Below are positions 45,493-56,859 of a stretch of 64,000 nt of DNA, in pieces. Position 1 is the first letter of the stretch; each line of letters starts with the position of its first letter. A program made the translations under genes and the position numbers. Location: NCBI RefSeq assembly GCF_030272615.1, contig NC_081406.1:238192422-238256421 (forward strand), written 5' to 3'. The stretch comes from Cryptomeria japonica. Taxonomy: Eukaryota > Streptophyta > Pinopsida > Cupressales > Cupressaceae. Below the pieces are notes generated by a model. That model was not told the origin of the DNA. It saw only the letters and a program-made list of their open reading frames with translations, and searched no databases.

Positions 45493-47154
45493 ATGGAACC
45501 TTCATCTTCTTCTTCTAAAAAGAGTAGGAAAGGAAAAGAGCTGAACCCTGAAGAGAAGCCCAAGAGACAGAAGAAAGAAGGGAGAGCTCTGACTCAGGAT
45601 TTGTTAGACCAGTGTCCATCGTCTAGTGTGAGGTCCAAGAAGATTAAAAGTGAAGAAGAAGGATTAGAGGACAGATTTGAAAATCTAGGAGACATTTGGA
45701 CTGAGATAAGAGGGCATGAGTTATTTTTGTTTGGTTACAAAAGAAGGGATGCACCTGAACCCATAAGCAATCTATGGAAGAAGAACTTAGGCAAATTAGT
45801 AGTCCCAAATGTGTTTGTAGATGTAGAATTAATGAAAGCTCTGGTAGATTGCTACAACCCAAGAACCAAAACCATATGTGATTACAGAGGGAATACATTA
45901 GTAGTAATTAACAAACAGACTATTGATATGGTTTTTGATTTGGACTGGGAAGTAGAGGAGAGTATCGATATGAAGAAACTTTCACAAGAATTCTTTAGTT
46001 TGGAAAATATCTACAGGACTTGGAGACTACCTGTTCATAGGCCAAAAGTGGGTGGGTCATTTGTTCAGTTCGACAAAGATGACAAGGTGCCGTTTGATGT
46101 CAACCACTTCCATCCATATTTCAAGTATACATATTATGCTGCAGCCCAAGTACTAGGCCTAGAGGCTCATCCACTCATGGATATTGGGGTTATGGTTCTG
46201 TGTGCCGACTTGCAATCAAAAGACCCTAGGTCATTTGATTTTGCCACTTATGTTGAAGATGCCTTGAATCATGGGCTGGAGAAATTGAAAGGAGACCTTG
46301 TGAATGTTCATTTTTCATTATACTCCATGTTAATGCATATCCTTCTTTATTGTGGACAAGAAATTAACTTCTGGCCAGATGAGTTCAGCATTAGATCTTA
46401 TGATAAGAATGGTCCGAAGAAGCCGGTTCAGTTATGGGTATCAGCATGGGACCAGAGGTTCATGAATAACCAATATTGGCATTTTCAAGAATACTTTGTG
46501 AAACCTCTCAGTGCAGCTTTTGGGCAACACAGGGATTACACTTTGTCTCCTGAAATCAAGAGATTTCTCAGACCAAAGGACTTCTCTCCAGAGTCACAGA
46601 TTGAACATAATTGGGGTGATTGGTATTGCCATGATAATCACATAGAAATAAGGGTATTTGGATATGAAGGGCAACCCCATATGCTTCCAATTACGGTACC
46701 AAACAGAGTGGCTAGCTTGGAGATTATAAGGCAATTGTCTATTGCCAGTGCTAAACACTTAACTGATTTCTGTAAAGAATCTATTGTTCCAGGTTTATTA
46801 GTTTTTTCTGATTTCATTGTCAAAAGTTCAAAAAGTTATCATTTACTTCAGAATAAATTAGACTATTATGGTATGACTCTGGGTGAGCCTAGGGAGAATT
46901 TTGATCCTGAAGGATATATAAGAGCCGCTAGAGCCTCACAGAAACTCAAAGCTGGAATACATGTGGCCAAAATGCCAGATGACCTAATCAAGAACCTTGA
47001 ACGAGAGGAGGCCAAAGCTTTAAAAGGAAAGAGTGAGTTAGTTTGGGAGGCCTACAAATGGAAAAGGGCAAGGGGAATGATAGATGGAGACCTAATTGGA
47101 AATCTCCAAGATCCTCTGGAAGTAGCTAAAAGGCTGCTTCAACATGAAGCATAA
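45493..47154 (+). CDS. LTR-borne ORF, first half, intact in the 3' LTR
   Basis: An open frame of 553 codons from ATGGAACCTTCATC (an in-frame ATG also lies at 45487) to TAA 47152. N-terminal 35 residues: Ser then Lys/Arg-rich (KKSRKGKE, EKPKRQKKE), resembling a nuclear-localisation or nucleic-acid-binding tail. The rest is globular, with LFLFGYKRRDAPEP, YRGNTLVVINKQTIDMVFDL, FDVNHFHPYFKYTYYAA and VQLWVSAWDQRFMNNQYWHF; there is no zinc finger, no transmembrane segment and no protease or polymerase motif. The pattern of a short beta element followed by I..VF.L recalls plant transposon-associated/plant-mobile-domain-like proteins, but this is a weak impression. Function unknown. Confidence 0.8.
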   Translation: MEPSSSSSKKSRKGKELNPEEKPKRQKKEGRALTQDLLDQCPSSSVRSKKIKSEEEGLEDRFENLGDIWTEIRGHELFLFGYKRRDAPEPISNLWKKNLGKLVVPNVFVDVELMKALVDCYNPRTKTICDYRGNTLVVINKQTIDMVFDLDWEVEESIDMKKLSQEFFSLENIYRTWRLPVHRPKVGGSFVQFDKDDKVPFDVNHFHPYFKYTYYAAAQVLGLEAHPLMDIGVMVLCADLQSKDPRSFDFATYVEDALNHGLEKLKGDLVNVHFSLYSMLMHILLYCGQEINFWPDEFSIRSYDKNGPKKPVQLWVSAWDQRFMNNQYWHFQEYFVKPLSAAFGQHRDYTLSPEIKRFLRPKDFSPESQIEHNWGDWYCHDNHIEIRVFGYEGQPHMLPITVPNRVASLEIIRQLSIASAKHLTDFCKESIVPGLLVFSDFIVKSSKSYHLLQNKLDYYGMTLGEPRENFDPEGYIRAARASQKLKAGIHVAKMPDDLIKNLEREEAKALKGKSELVWEAYKWKRARGMIDGDLIGNLQDPLEVAKRLLQHEA

Positions 47155-47157
47155 ATT

Positions 47158-48642
47158 ATGCACAAAGTGCCTTCGCAATTCCTTCATTTTATTAATACTG
47201 AGAAGGACAGTCAGCCCCTAGCTCACATGTCACCAAAGTTGACTGCCAGTAGTATCCCACCTGATTCTCCTAGGGAAGATTATCCCCCTGGTTTTGAAGC
47301 AGAAATGAATATGGACACTGGCGAGATTAACATCAAGGATGTTGTTGATATCAGAATGACTGAGCATGAAGACTTCATTGTTGATGATGGATTTGCCTCT
47401 TCTAGGGAGTTCCTCTCATTTTTGTACCAATACAAAGGAGCTCATGTAAAATGAAGCATGGCTGGAAGACCAGAGGAGGAACAGATGAAGAGATTACAGG
47501 ATGAAATTGATGTCCTCATGAAAGACATGACTCCTGAGAAAGGGAGGAAACTATTAAAAGAGGTCGGTGTAATCATCTTCTCCGGTTGGGATATTAACTC
47601 AGTACTCTTATTTGATGGCTTCCTGAAGAGACAAGATTTGAATCAACAGGTGTTGCCCCAGGAGGTAGATAAATTGTTCCTAGGCTCTGGATATGACCCA
47701 GACAAGAAAGCTCTCCTACAGTGGGCACTATATCCAAAGGGGAAGAGGCCTATCATTGTAGACATTGAAGAAACCTTTGGACACCTCATGGTTCATCAGG
47801 TTGGGAAAACTGATCCTAGGGTCACTGCAAAGCTCAACTTGGATGTTGCAAGATTGAACCTGGACCAGACAGAGTTTTTGATCAGAGAGAACGTCACATA
47901 TAAGGGACTGTATGAAAAATCTAAGGAGGAAAATCAGAAGCTGCAGGCAAAAGTATTGCAACTAGAGACGAGGACTCCTATCAGCGAATACACCTCATAC
48001 CCCGTGAGATGTAGCTTGGACGATGTTTCCGATGCTCTGTACTGGAAGTATGAAGCAGAAAAGTCCAATAAACGCGCAGACAATATCCAACAAAAGATGG
48101 ACAAATTGGTCAATGACATCATAGGACATCGGTTTAACACCATGCTCTTACAGGTCGAACCATATTGGATAGTATACAACGGAACGATAAAAGTGCTAAC
48201 AGAGCATGAAAGGTTAAGAGCACGATTGTAGGAAGTACTAAACAATGTCGATACCATGACACCAGAGGAAAAGGCTGAGGGGAATGCGTATATGGAAAAT
48301 CATGTCAAACTTGAAGATACGCTGAGAAGAGACTTAAAAGAATTAGATGATGAGAAACCTGTTGGAATGCCCTCCATCTACAAAGAAGGAGAAGTGATAT
48401 CTTTGGAGGATTTGTGAAAAGAGCTTACCAGCGTCAAGGATTGGGCCTTATCAGAGATAGAGCGAAGTAAAGATATGGCCCCTACTGTCAACCAGATAAT
48501 ATTCAAATATTTGTCGATGGGAGATGAATTGAAAAAACAAACTCCTCGAATCAAAACCTTCAGAGACGACGACTATATTCATCATCTAGGACTTCTAAAT
48601 CTCTTTTTGCTTAAGTTTAGAAACACTCAAGTTAACGACTAG
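47158..48642 (+). pseudogene. LTR-borne ORF, second half (3' LTR copy)
   Basis: Same frame, directly after the shared TAA (one codon then ATG 47158). Stops private to this copy: TGA 47452 (CGA in the other copy), TAG 48229 (CAG), TGA 48415 (CGA). All three are C-to-T. Contains PREDYPPGFEAEM, MKRLQDEIDVLMKDMTPEKG, a probable coiled coil near ESKEENQKLQ-type sequence and an acidic C-terminal part. It could be a second ORF or the C-terminal half of one long protein. Confidence 0.8.
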
Positions 48643-49551
48643 TATTTTGAAAAGTCGTGTCTCTTCGTGAAAAGCCTTCATCCTCATATATATATGAGAA
48701 TGATTTTTGTAATGTAGGATGATAGATATGAGATAAGAGGAAGATGGCGATGTATGACAGCCTGTAAGTTTTACAAATTTCGATGGAATACATGCTATGA
48801 ACTATTGCTTTTCTTTGCGTATGTGTTGTGGATTATTTCACTTTGTCTCGGCAATCATCTGTGATATTATCTAAAGTGATAAGGTTATTCATATTCTTGA
48901 AATCAAATCTGTGCTTCATGTTATAACGTTGAAACAAAAGTTTTGCTTGCGAATTGTAATTGTTCCTTGCAGTACTTCATTGATTGGTCCCTTAAAGTTA
49001 GGGTTAAATTCATTCAATCAACACATGATATAAGCATTCAAATTGATCTCAAAAGAAATAATAACCGACAGGTCTACAAAAGGGTGGATTAAAAAACTGT
49101 CTCACAGGCTCGCACAATAAGTCCTGAAGAAAGTACAATGACTCTGTAGCCCAAACAACAAAGAAGGCACTGGTCAAAACAGATTACACTCATCATTATA
49201 TTTCACCATTTGTTATTTTAAAAGCAGACAGAAGTAGTTAGGAAACATAGATCGAATAGCTTCTACAACAACAATCTTGAACTCATCTGCTATATCTCCA
49301 TTCAAGGAACTCATGCCATTTCAAAGATCGGGAGATATCAGATTCGGATAATACATCTGCTATAAAAAGCACTGGTTATTGGAGACATTCAGTGAATAGG
49401 TATACCCGCCTAGGTCCTGCAGAGCCTAAAGTGAGAGAGTTAGCAACTAAACAGGTTCACTCTATATGTTGGCCAAGTCAATTGGAGGGTTTGATCATAG
49501 GAGTTGGCATTTCCTTAGAACCTATCCAATCTATTGATTTGAGACCCAACA

Positions 49552-49556
49552 AGTAC
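49552..49556. repeat. Target-site duplication of G2, right copy (AGTAC)
   Basis: Identical to 32981-32985. Confidence 0.95.
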
Positions 49557-50081
49557 CCAATTTGTATATTTCTTAGCACCTAGTGGAAACAAAGGCACAC
49601 AGTTACATACTCAGTCAAGGTTCCAACAAGGTCTAGTATACTCAAACAAAAGTCCTTTTGTGGGGAATACCTATGGCCTATACACCTTTGACACATACAT
49701 AAATCTTGGCTCAGCAAGTGTAGAACCTCCAAAGGTAAATGAATAATATGCAAATAGGAAATGAAAAGAAGAGCTACACCATGAAATATCTCCATCCTTA
49801 TCCTTTTTATAGGAATTTGTATATGCCACCTTTTCCACAATATTTTGAGACTCCAAAGTTCAAGAAACATAGAGGAAAAAGTAACCCCCTAGATCATGTT
49901 AGAGAGTTTTACACAACATGTATTGAAGTAGCCCATGAAGACACATATTTGATGCGTCTATTTCTTAAGAGTCTATGAGGAACAAAATTAGAGTGGTTCT
50001 CACACTTTCCACCAAAAATTGCCTCATGGGGTGAGTTGGTAGAGCAATTTCTAACATTTTTTTCATACAATATAGACAATC
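49557..50081 (+). pseudogene. G1 piece 3: gag capsid region (cut by copia C)
   Basis: The frame from 32985 continues (FVYFLAPSGNKG), then frame changes lead to the open run 49739-49978 with LHPYPFYRNLYMPPFP, VAHEDTYLMRLFLKSL, then a stop and EWFSHFPPKIASW and EQFLTFFSYN. These line up block for block with G0 gag (YPYPFDRNLNMIPFP, FAHEDTYLMRLFLKSL, EWFSKLPPGIKS). It is cut after 50081 by copia C and resumes at 62463. Confidence 0.88.
50077..50081. repeat. TSD of copia C, left copy (CAATC)
   Basis: The right copy is TAATC at 62458-62462, one C-to-T difference. The gag frame of G1 continues across the pair. Confidence 0.8.
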
Positions 50082-51408
50082 TCTTGGTTATTGTTGTTGC
50101 TAGGATATGTTGTTGTCATTGATGTCAACACATTCCTGTGTTTGGCGTTTTGGTGATTGCAAAAAAATGAGTTAGTTTGAGGATTTGCAATTCAATAATG
50201 AAGTATCTCTAGTATCTTTAATTATTCCATGATGTTATGTGGTGATTTGGTCAAGTTGTCGATCCAGGTATTAAGATTGTTCTTTTGTGTTCTATGGTTG
50301 GCAGAGTCTAGTATTTGATCTGATGTTCTCTTGTATAATTATATCTTTGGTTGTGGATTTTGGAGAATGTTTTGGATGTTTATGTGTATCTGCATTTCAG
50401 ATGGTTCATGATTTGGTTCTCCACAAGTTATCTTTCGAGTCTGAATTGTTGTTGTTAAGTGCTCTTGAGTGTTAGCATGTTGATTGATGAAGTTTTGAAT
50501 AAGTGGTGTTGGTGTAACTATTGTGGATGATTCTAATGTGCTTGTTGGTCTTTCTTGATCATTTCCTATTTGTTTTGATGGTCTGCATTGATTATTGTGT
50601 GTAGGAATGGTTATTTTGTTGATCCGATGATATTCTTCATGTTATGCGACATTTTTGGAGGTGTAACGTACTGCAGCTGATCTTGGAGATATTTCTGGTG
50701 GTGATACATGTTTGGAGATTTGATTTAGGTCCATGCTATATCATCCATGGCATTGTATTGGTCCGGTGGTTTATTTATGTATAATATGATGTAATTTTGT
50801 AATTAAGGGTTGAGGGTTTGGCCAACCTTGTAGTCAAGGTTGATGAATTGTATAAATAGGTGTTATATTCATGTATTTTTTATGTCGATGTGGTGTCTAC
50901 ATTACCAGAGAGTGGTGCATTTTCACCCAAGAAAATTTATCTTTCGGTATGATACATTGAGTAGAGATTGTTGTAGGGAAGACAAATGTGCTTAACTGGA
51001 ACTATCATCAGGCATTAGCAAATGCTATCTTTGCAGTTCATGTAATTTGGATTGTAGTTAGATTATTAATGTAAGGTAGTGAATCTTCCCCATGGTTTGG
51101 AGCCTTTTGGTTCATTATATTTTGAGTAGTGTACTCTAGGAAGTGTGCTTTAATTCATGCACATTCCCCTTTGTTATATTTAGACATACTACTACAGAGT
51201 ATCATCTTATTATGGGTAGGTTCCCACCATGGTTTTTTCCTTAACAGGGTTTTCATGTCAAAATCCTTGGTGTTATGTGTGTTTTTGTAGTTGTGCTTAT
51301 CTTTATTCTTGTTGTAGTTGATTGAAATATGAGATTGTGTTTAATTTGTTTAATCCAGTGAAAACTGATTCACCCCCTCCTAGTTTTCCTTCATTGTTGT
51401 TGCCAACA
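50082..51408 (+). repeat. Copia C 5' LTR
   Basis: Ends GCCAACA before the PBS. TATAAATAG at 50851-50859 is the likely promoter. CTGATTCACCCCCTCCTAG near the 3' end is the C-tract common to the copia LTRs here. A 62-codon frame at 50287 is not supported as a gene. Confidence 0.92.
50851..50859 (+). promoter_or_regulatory. TATA box of copia C 5' LTR
   Basis: TATAAATAG. In the 3' LTR the equivalent is TATATATAG (56842), and element D is inserted a few bases downstream of it. Confidence 0.7.
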
Positions 51409-51410
51409 AT

Positions 51411-51420
51411 TGGTATCAGA
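51411..51420 (+). promoter_or_regulatory. Copia C PBS (tRNA-Met type)
   Basis: TGGTATCAGA, two bases after the 5' LTR. Confidence 0.9.
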
Positions 51421-51464
51421 ACTAAATCCTCTGGAAGAATCTTTATCGCTTGAGGAGATTCGGG

Positions 51465-52600
51465 ATGGCAACCTATTTGTTTAAGAAGGAGATTCTAAGA
51501 TTTGATGGAAACAATTATACTATATGGAAGGACTAGATGGAAGTTCACTTGAAGTGCCTTAGAGATGAGTATTGGAAGACTACAAATAATGTTTGCAATG
51601 TTCCTTAGAATGGACCAGTTACTGTTGTTGAGATCAAGGATTTTGAACATAACATAAGAGCTAAGGAAGCATTATTGAGTGCCTTGACTGATTTAGAGAT
51701 GGCTAATGTGATGGGTCTATAGATTGCACATGAGATCAAGAAGAATTTAGAGACCTTGTATGAAGGAGATACTCAAGTCAAAATATCTAAGTTGCATAGT
51801 TTGAAAGGGAAGTATGAGGCATTGAAGATGGGAGAAGATGAAAAAATAACATCCTTTATGGCTAAGGTGAATGAGCTTGTCATGAACATCAGATGTGCCC
51901 ATGTAACTCTTGAAGAAGATGAGATTGTTGCTAAAGTGTTGTGATCATTGCCTTCTGCTTACAAGCATAAAGTAGTGGCTATTGATGAAATATGGAGTGC
52001 GACTACTGTGACCAAAGACATGTTGGTTGGCAAGATTACTGCATTTGAGCTGAGTGAATTTGGAGAATCTCATGGTATATCTGAGACTGCAGTTAGAGCT
52101 TATGTATCTGAGAAGTAGAATTACGACCTGGGAGAAAATTCATGTTAGGTTTCTAGATATGAAATAGAAAAGAGAGAGATGGAAGAGCAGGAAAGAAAAT
52201 TGGATGAGCTTGAAGCCCTTATTGCTCAAAGATTGCCTAAAGGAGCTGGTAAGTATGATGGAAAGTTACCTTTGAAATGTTTCTCTTGTAATAATATAGG
52301 ACATTTTTCTTCAAGTTGTCCTGAGAAAATGTCTCTAGATATAATAAGCATGATAAATTTGAAAGGCATGATAGATATGATAAGTATGATAGATATGAGA
52401 AGCATGAAAATAATGATAACCCCTACAAGCCTAACCAGAAGTTCAAATATCAGAAGAGATGTTATTATGCTGCTGATGAAGGTGTAACAAATAAAGAATT
52501 AGAGAATGGGAATACAGATGATGAGTTTGTATTTATTGCTATCAAAGAAGATGATCTGGTACCAGTGAATACTACAAGCTGCACTCTTGAGGAGAAAGCT
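51465..52600 (+). pseudogene. Copia C gag
   Basis: Starts MATYLFKKEILRFDGNNYT at ATG 51465. The capsid region includes NIRAKEALLSAL, LETLYEGDTQVKISKLHSLKGK, KITSFMAKVNELV and a stop in place of Arg/Gln before SLPSAYKHKV. The CCHC knuckle at 52278-52319 (CFSCNNIGHFSSSC) is intact. At least six stops, the first in the sequence TIWKD*MEVHL. Confidence 0.9.
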
Positions 52601-52925
52601 TGGCTGCTAAGATTGAAGAGAAAGATGAATAGGTGATTGACATCGGTTGTTCACATCATATGGCAAGTGATAAAATTAATTTTTGAGTATGGAAAGGTAT
52701 GATGGTGGCATAGTAAGATTTGGAGATGATAAAGCTTGTGTGATTCATGGGAGAGGTTCTATTTCCTTTAATGGTAAGCATAATATTGACGATGTCTTGT
52801 ATGTTGAAGGTTTGAAGCATAATCTTTTGGGTGTTGGATAGATGGTTGACAAGGGATATGATTTGTAATTCAAGAATGGTAAATGAAAGATCCTAAATGC
52901 CTCTGGTATAAAGATTGCATCAGGG
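52600..52925 (+). pseudogene. Copia C protease
   Basis: VIDIGCSHHMASDK is the copia active-site block, with the Ser of D-S-G-C changed to Ile; FGDDKACVIHGRGSISF and VLYVEGLKHNLLGVG follow. Stops in several places. Confidence 0.8.
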
Positions 52926-53620
52926 ATGAAGACTAAAGGTAATATCTTTCATTTGAATGATGATGAGAAAAGTTGTTTGATTGCTCAGATAGATGAAAGC
53001 TGGTTGTGGCATAGGAGGATGTGTCATGTTAATTTTGACTGCATGGTAAGGATAAGTTCTACTCAAGCAGTTATATATTTGCCTAAGATTGCGAAGCCAT
53101 CTAATCCGGTATGTAAGGAATGTTAGTTGCGAAAGAAAACAAGAACTACATTCAAGAGTAAGTTGTATTCATCTAGTAGATTGTTAGTTCTAGTGCATAC
53201 TGAATTATGTGATCCTACTAGAGTGAGAAGAATGCAGGCTAACAAATATTTCATGTTGCTAATTGATGATTATTCTAGGATGATGTGGGTTATGTTTCTA
53301 AGGGAGAAATCAGAAGCATTGGAGAAATTCAAGATATTCAAAGCTAAAGTGGAGACTAAGACCAGGTTCAAGTTGAAGTGCTTGAGATCTGACAGAGGAG
53401 GAGAATTTACATCAGGAAAGTTTGATACATTTTTTAAGAGGAATGGAATTAGAAGACAATTATTTGCTCCCATAACCCCTCAACAACTCAACAGAATGGA
53501 GTTGTTAAAAGGAAGAACAAAACCATTTTGGATGTTGCTAGGATTATGATGAGAGAATGAAATGTTGCACAAACCTTTTGGAGAGAAGTTATTAGCATTT
53601 CTATTTACACATCCAACTAG
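52926..53620 (+). pseudogene. Copia C integrase
   Basis: N-terminal zinc region WLWHRRMCHVNFD and CKEC, then LVHTELCDPTRV (the first catalytic Asp appears replaced by Glu), YFMLLIDDYSRMMWVMF and CLRSDRGGEFTS (second Asp). The region normally holding the catalytic Glu is shifted in frame after TPQQLNRM. Single stop at 53125 between zinc and core regions. Confidence 0.87.
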
Positions 53621-54270
53621 GTGGATATAAAAGGTGATTCTGGTAAGACTCCTTATGAGCTATGGTTTGGTCATGTTTCTACAGTTAGATATTTTAAAGT
53701 TTCTGGAAGAAAATGTTATATCAAGAGAGATGAGGATATAGGAAATTTTGATGCAAGATATGATGAAGGAATCTTCTTGGGTTACTCTACTAAGACTAAG
53801 GCCTACCAGTGTTACAATAAGAGATTGAGAAAGATAATAGAGAGTGCAAATGTGAAAGTTGATGAATGTCTTGGAAAGCAAATCAGAGCATGCAGATATG
53901 AATTTGATGAAGAAGATGCTATTTCAAAGCCTGTGCAGAGTGAGATCTTAAAGAAGAATCATTTAGTAGAGATAGTTAATCTAGATATTGCTATTGCCAG
54001 TGAAGAAGTTCAAGAACCAGATAATGAGAGCAATTAGAAGACTCCAAGGTATGTAAGATTGAATCATTCAGAAAATTATATTACGGGTAATAAGAATAAA
54101 GGTGTGATGATGAGGAGAAGGATTGTTGCTGAAGAGATATGCTTGATTTAAAAGATTAAGCCTAAAGATTTTTTAGAAGCATGTAAAGATGAGAATTGGA
54201 TAAAAGTAAGTGAAGAAGAGATAAACCAGATTGAGAAGAATAAAACTTGGCAGCTTGTTTCGAGACCTAA
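53621..54270 (+). pseudogene. Copia C integrase C-terminal region
   Basis: SGKTPYELWFGHVSTVRYFK, GRKCYIKRDEDIGNFDARYDEGIFLGYS and IIESANVKVDE are the conserved copia post-core blocks. They lead, through an acidic linker and one stop, to RT. Matches element D over the same blocks. Confidence 0.88.
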
Positions 54271-55060
54271 AGACAAGAATGTGATTAGTACTAAATGGGT
54301 GTTCCAAAATAAATTGAATGAAGCCGGTGAAGTTGTTAGAAACAAAGAAAGATTGATATGTAAAGGGTGTTCTCAAATGGAAGGAATTTATTTTGAGGAG
54401 ACTTTTTCTCTAGTAGCTATAATTGAAGTTGCTAGATTACTACTTGCATATGCTGTCTACAAGAATTTCAAGGTGTATCAGATGGATGTCAAGTTAGCCT
54501 TTTTGAATGGTGATTTCGAGAGGAAGTCTACATTGAGCATTCGGATGGATTTTTTTTATCAGATGAAGGAGATATTGTATGAAAATTGAAGAAAGCATTG
54601 TATGGACTAAAGCAAGCCCCTAAAGACTAGTATGGTAGCTTGGATAAGTATTTGTTGAAGTTGGGATTCTGTAAAGGTACAGTTGATAATAATTTATACT
54701 TTAAGGTTGATAAAGATGACATTTTGATTGTTGAAGTCTTTGTTGATGATATCATTTTTGGAGGAGATGATGATTTGAGTATGAAGTTTGCTAATAATAT
54801 GCAAAAGGAATTTGAAATGTCTATGATAGGTGAAATGAAATTCTTCTTAGGATTGCAAATTACACAAATTGACAAAGGCATTTTTATTTCTCAATATAAG
54901 TTTGTAAACAAATTATTGAAGATGTTTGGGCTAGATGATTCTAAACCTGTTGGAACTCCTATGGTGATTGGATGCAAGTTGTCTAAAAACAATGAATCTC
55001 ATAAATTTAACTAGACTTTGTATAGGTCTATGGTTGGTGGATTGTTGTACTTAACTCAGA
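54271..55060 (+). pseudogene. Copia C reverse transcriptase
   Basis: STKWVFQNKLNEAG, ERLICKGCSQ, VYQMDVKLAFLNGDF, then KALYGLKQAP and VEVFVDDIIFGGDD with both catalytic Asp residues, GEMKFFLGLQI, and SKPVGTPM. A frame change near 54590 and stops (54650, 55013, 55067) break it. The N-terminal half, missing in the array copia, is present here. Confidence 0.9.
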
Positions 55061-55688
55061 ATAGATAAGACATTATGCATGTTGTTTGTCTTTGTGCTAG
55101 ATTTCAAGCTGATCCTAAAGAGACTCATGTTACTACTGTGAAGAGTATTTTTAGATACTTGAAGGGGACTGTTGACTATGGCTTATGGTATTTGAAGAAT
55201 GATGATTTCATGTTATGTGCCTATACTAATGCTAATTGGGAAGGTGATATGATGACCGTAAGAGCACTACCAGTGGAGCTTTCTTTTTGGGAAAGAAAAT
55301 GATTTCATGGTCCAGTAAGAAGCAAAATGTTGTATCTCTATCTACTGCTAAAGTTGAATACATTGATGCCGCTAGTTACTATACTTAGGTAGTTTGGATG
55401 AAGCAAATATTGAAGGATATTAGCATTATTTATGATGAAATTATTATTTATTGTGATAATTCAAGTGCTATAAATATTTTCAAGAATATGGTACTGTATT
55501 ATAAAACAAAGCATGTATCAATAAAGTATCATTTCTTGAGGGAGAAAGTCAGTGATGAAGAAATCGGATTGGAATATGTATCTAAAAAGGATCAGATTGC
55601 AGACATTTTCATTAAGCCTTTTCCCATAGATACATTTGTCTATTTGAAAGACAAGTTAGGGGTCTCTGCCCCTCTTGATAAGAACTAG
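55061..55688 (+). pseudogene. Copia C RNase H
   Basis: VVCLCARFQADPKETH, IFRYLKGTVDYGLWY, AYTNANWEGD (the catalytic Asp of DADWAGD is lost), then YCDNSSAINIFKN, KTKHVSIKYHFLRE and QIADIFIKPFP. A frame change occurs near 55255. Confidence 0.88.
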
Positions 55689-56073
55689 ATGCATGGAGTT
55701 GCATCAATCCAGTGGAATTCACAGTGTTATATTTTTATCCGAGTTGATGAGTTGGTACTGCTACTCAGTCATAGTAGTTAGTGTGTGGTTTTGGTGATCA
55801 GTTCTGAGTTTATCCTAAGGGGGAGATATTGTCCCTCTCATAGGATATTGTCCTTCTTAGAGGATGATTTTTGGGGAGAGAAGCATGATTTGTATTCTAT
55901 CTTTGGCATTGTTGTCAAAGGGGGAGAGAAGCATGTGAAAAACTGCTTTATCTTTGAGCTTTGTGTGCATGATATTAGGGGGAATTTTGTTGGAGTTTGC
56001 TGGTGTTGATTCATTCCTTTTCATTGATTTTTTTTCACATTCATATGTTGCCATCAATGCCAAAGGGGGAGAT
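55689..56073 (+). other. Copia C 3' untranslated region and polypurine tract
   Basis: Non-coding. The polypurine tract CAAAGGGGGAGAT (56061-56073) abuts the 3' LTR. An almost identical word GTCAAAGGGGGAGAG lies at about 55914, a second potential priming tract. Confidence 0.8.
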
Positions 56074-56859
56074 TGTTGGTTATTAATTTTGCTAGGATAT
56101 ATTGTTGTCATTGATGTCAACATATTCTACTGTTTAGTGTTCCGATGATTGTAGAGAATTGATTTGGTTTGAGGATTTGTGGTTTAGTAATGAAGTATCT
56201 TTAGTATCTTTATTGATTCTATGATGCTATGTGGTGATTTGGTCAAGCTGTGGATCCCAGTATGAAGACTGGTCTTCTATGTTCTCTGGTTGGCAGAGTC
56301 TGGTATTTGATTCGATGTGATTTGATATGATTATATCTTTGGTTGTGTATTTGAGAGAATGTTTTAGATGTTCATATGTATCTATATTTCAGATGGTTCA
56401 TGATTTGGTGCTCTACAAATTATCTTTCCAGTCTGAATTGCTGTTGTTAAGTGTTCCTGAGTGTCAATATGTTGATCGATGAAGATTTGAATAAATGGTA
56501 TTGGTGTAGCTATTGTGGATGGTTCCAACATCCTTGTTGGTATTTCCTGATCATGTCCTATTTGTTTTGATGATCCACATTGATCATTGTGTGCAAGATT
56601 AGTGATTTTGTTGATCCCATGATATTCTTCGTGTTATGCGATATTTTTGGAGGTCTAACATGTTGTGGTTGATCTTGGCGAGATTTCTGGTGGTGATGTA
56701 TGTTTGGTGATTTGATTTAGGTCTATGCTATGTTATCTATGGCATTGTATTGGTTTGATGGTTTATTTATGTATTATGTGATGTAATTTTATGATTAAGA
56801 GTTGAGGGTTTGGTCAACCTTGTAGTCAAGGTTGATGAATTGTATATATAGGTGTTATA
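56074..56859 (+). repeat. Copia C 3' LTR, first part
   Basis: Begins TGTTGGTTATT and matches 50082-50868 of the 5' LTR up to GTGTTATA, where D is inserted. It resumes at 61914. Confidence 0.92.
56855..56859. repeat. TSD of copia D, left copy (TTATA)
   Basis: Matches 61909-61913. The 5' LTR of C has a single GTGTTATATTCATG at this place, confirming the target. Confidence 0.93.

Larger units (their letters stand above)
32986..49551 (+). mobile_element. G2: Ty3/gypsy element with 4,984-bp LTRs that contain an ORF
   Basis: 16,566 bp with a perfect 5-bp TSD. Both LTRs run TGTTGAGC...GACCCAACA and are exactly 4,984 bp, differing by roughly 2% by eye. The internal region (37970-44567) has a tRNA-Arg type PBS and one long gag-pol frame ordered gag, knuckle, protease, aRNH, RT, RNase H, integrase. 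The accessory frame of about 1,050 codons lies entirely inside each LTR. Ogre elements also have ~5-kb LTRs, a tRNA-Arg PBS and an extra ORF, but there the ORF lies between the LTR and gag. Confidence 0.95.
44568..49551 (+). repeat. G2 3' LTR (4,984 bp)
   Basis: Same length and order of features as 32986-37969 at an offset of 11,582 bp throughout, so no net indel separates them. The TCGA-rich block is more divergent than the ORF, with many changes at CG. Confidence 0.95.
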
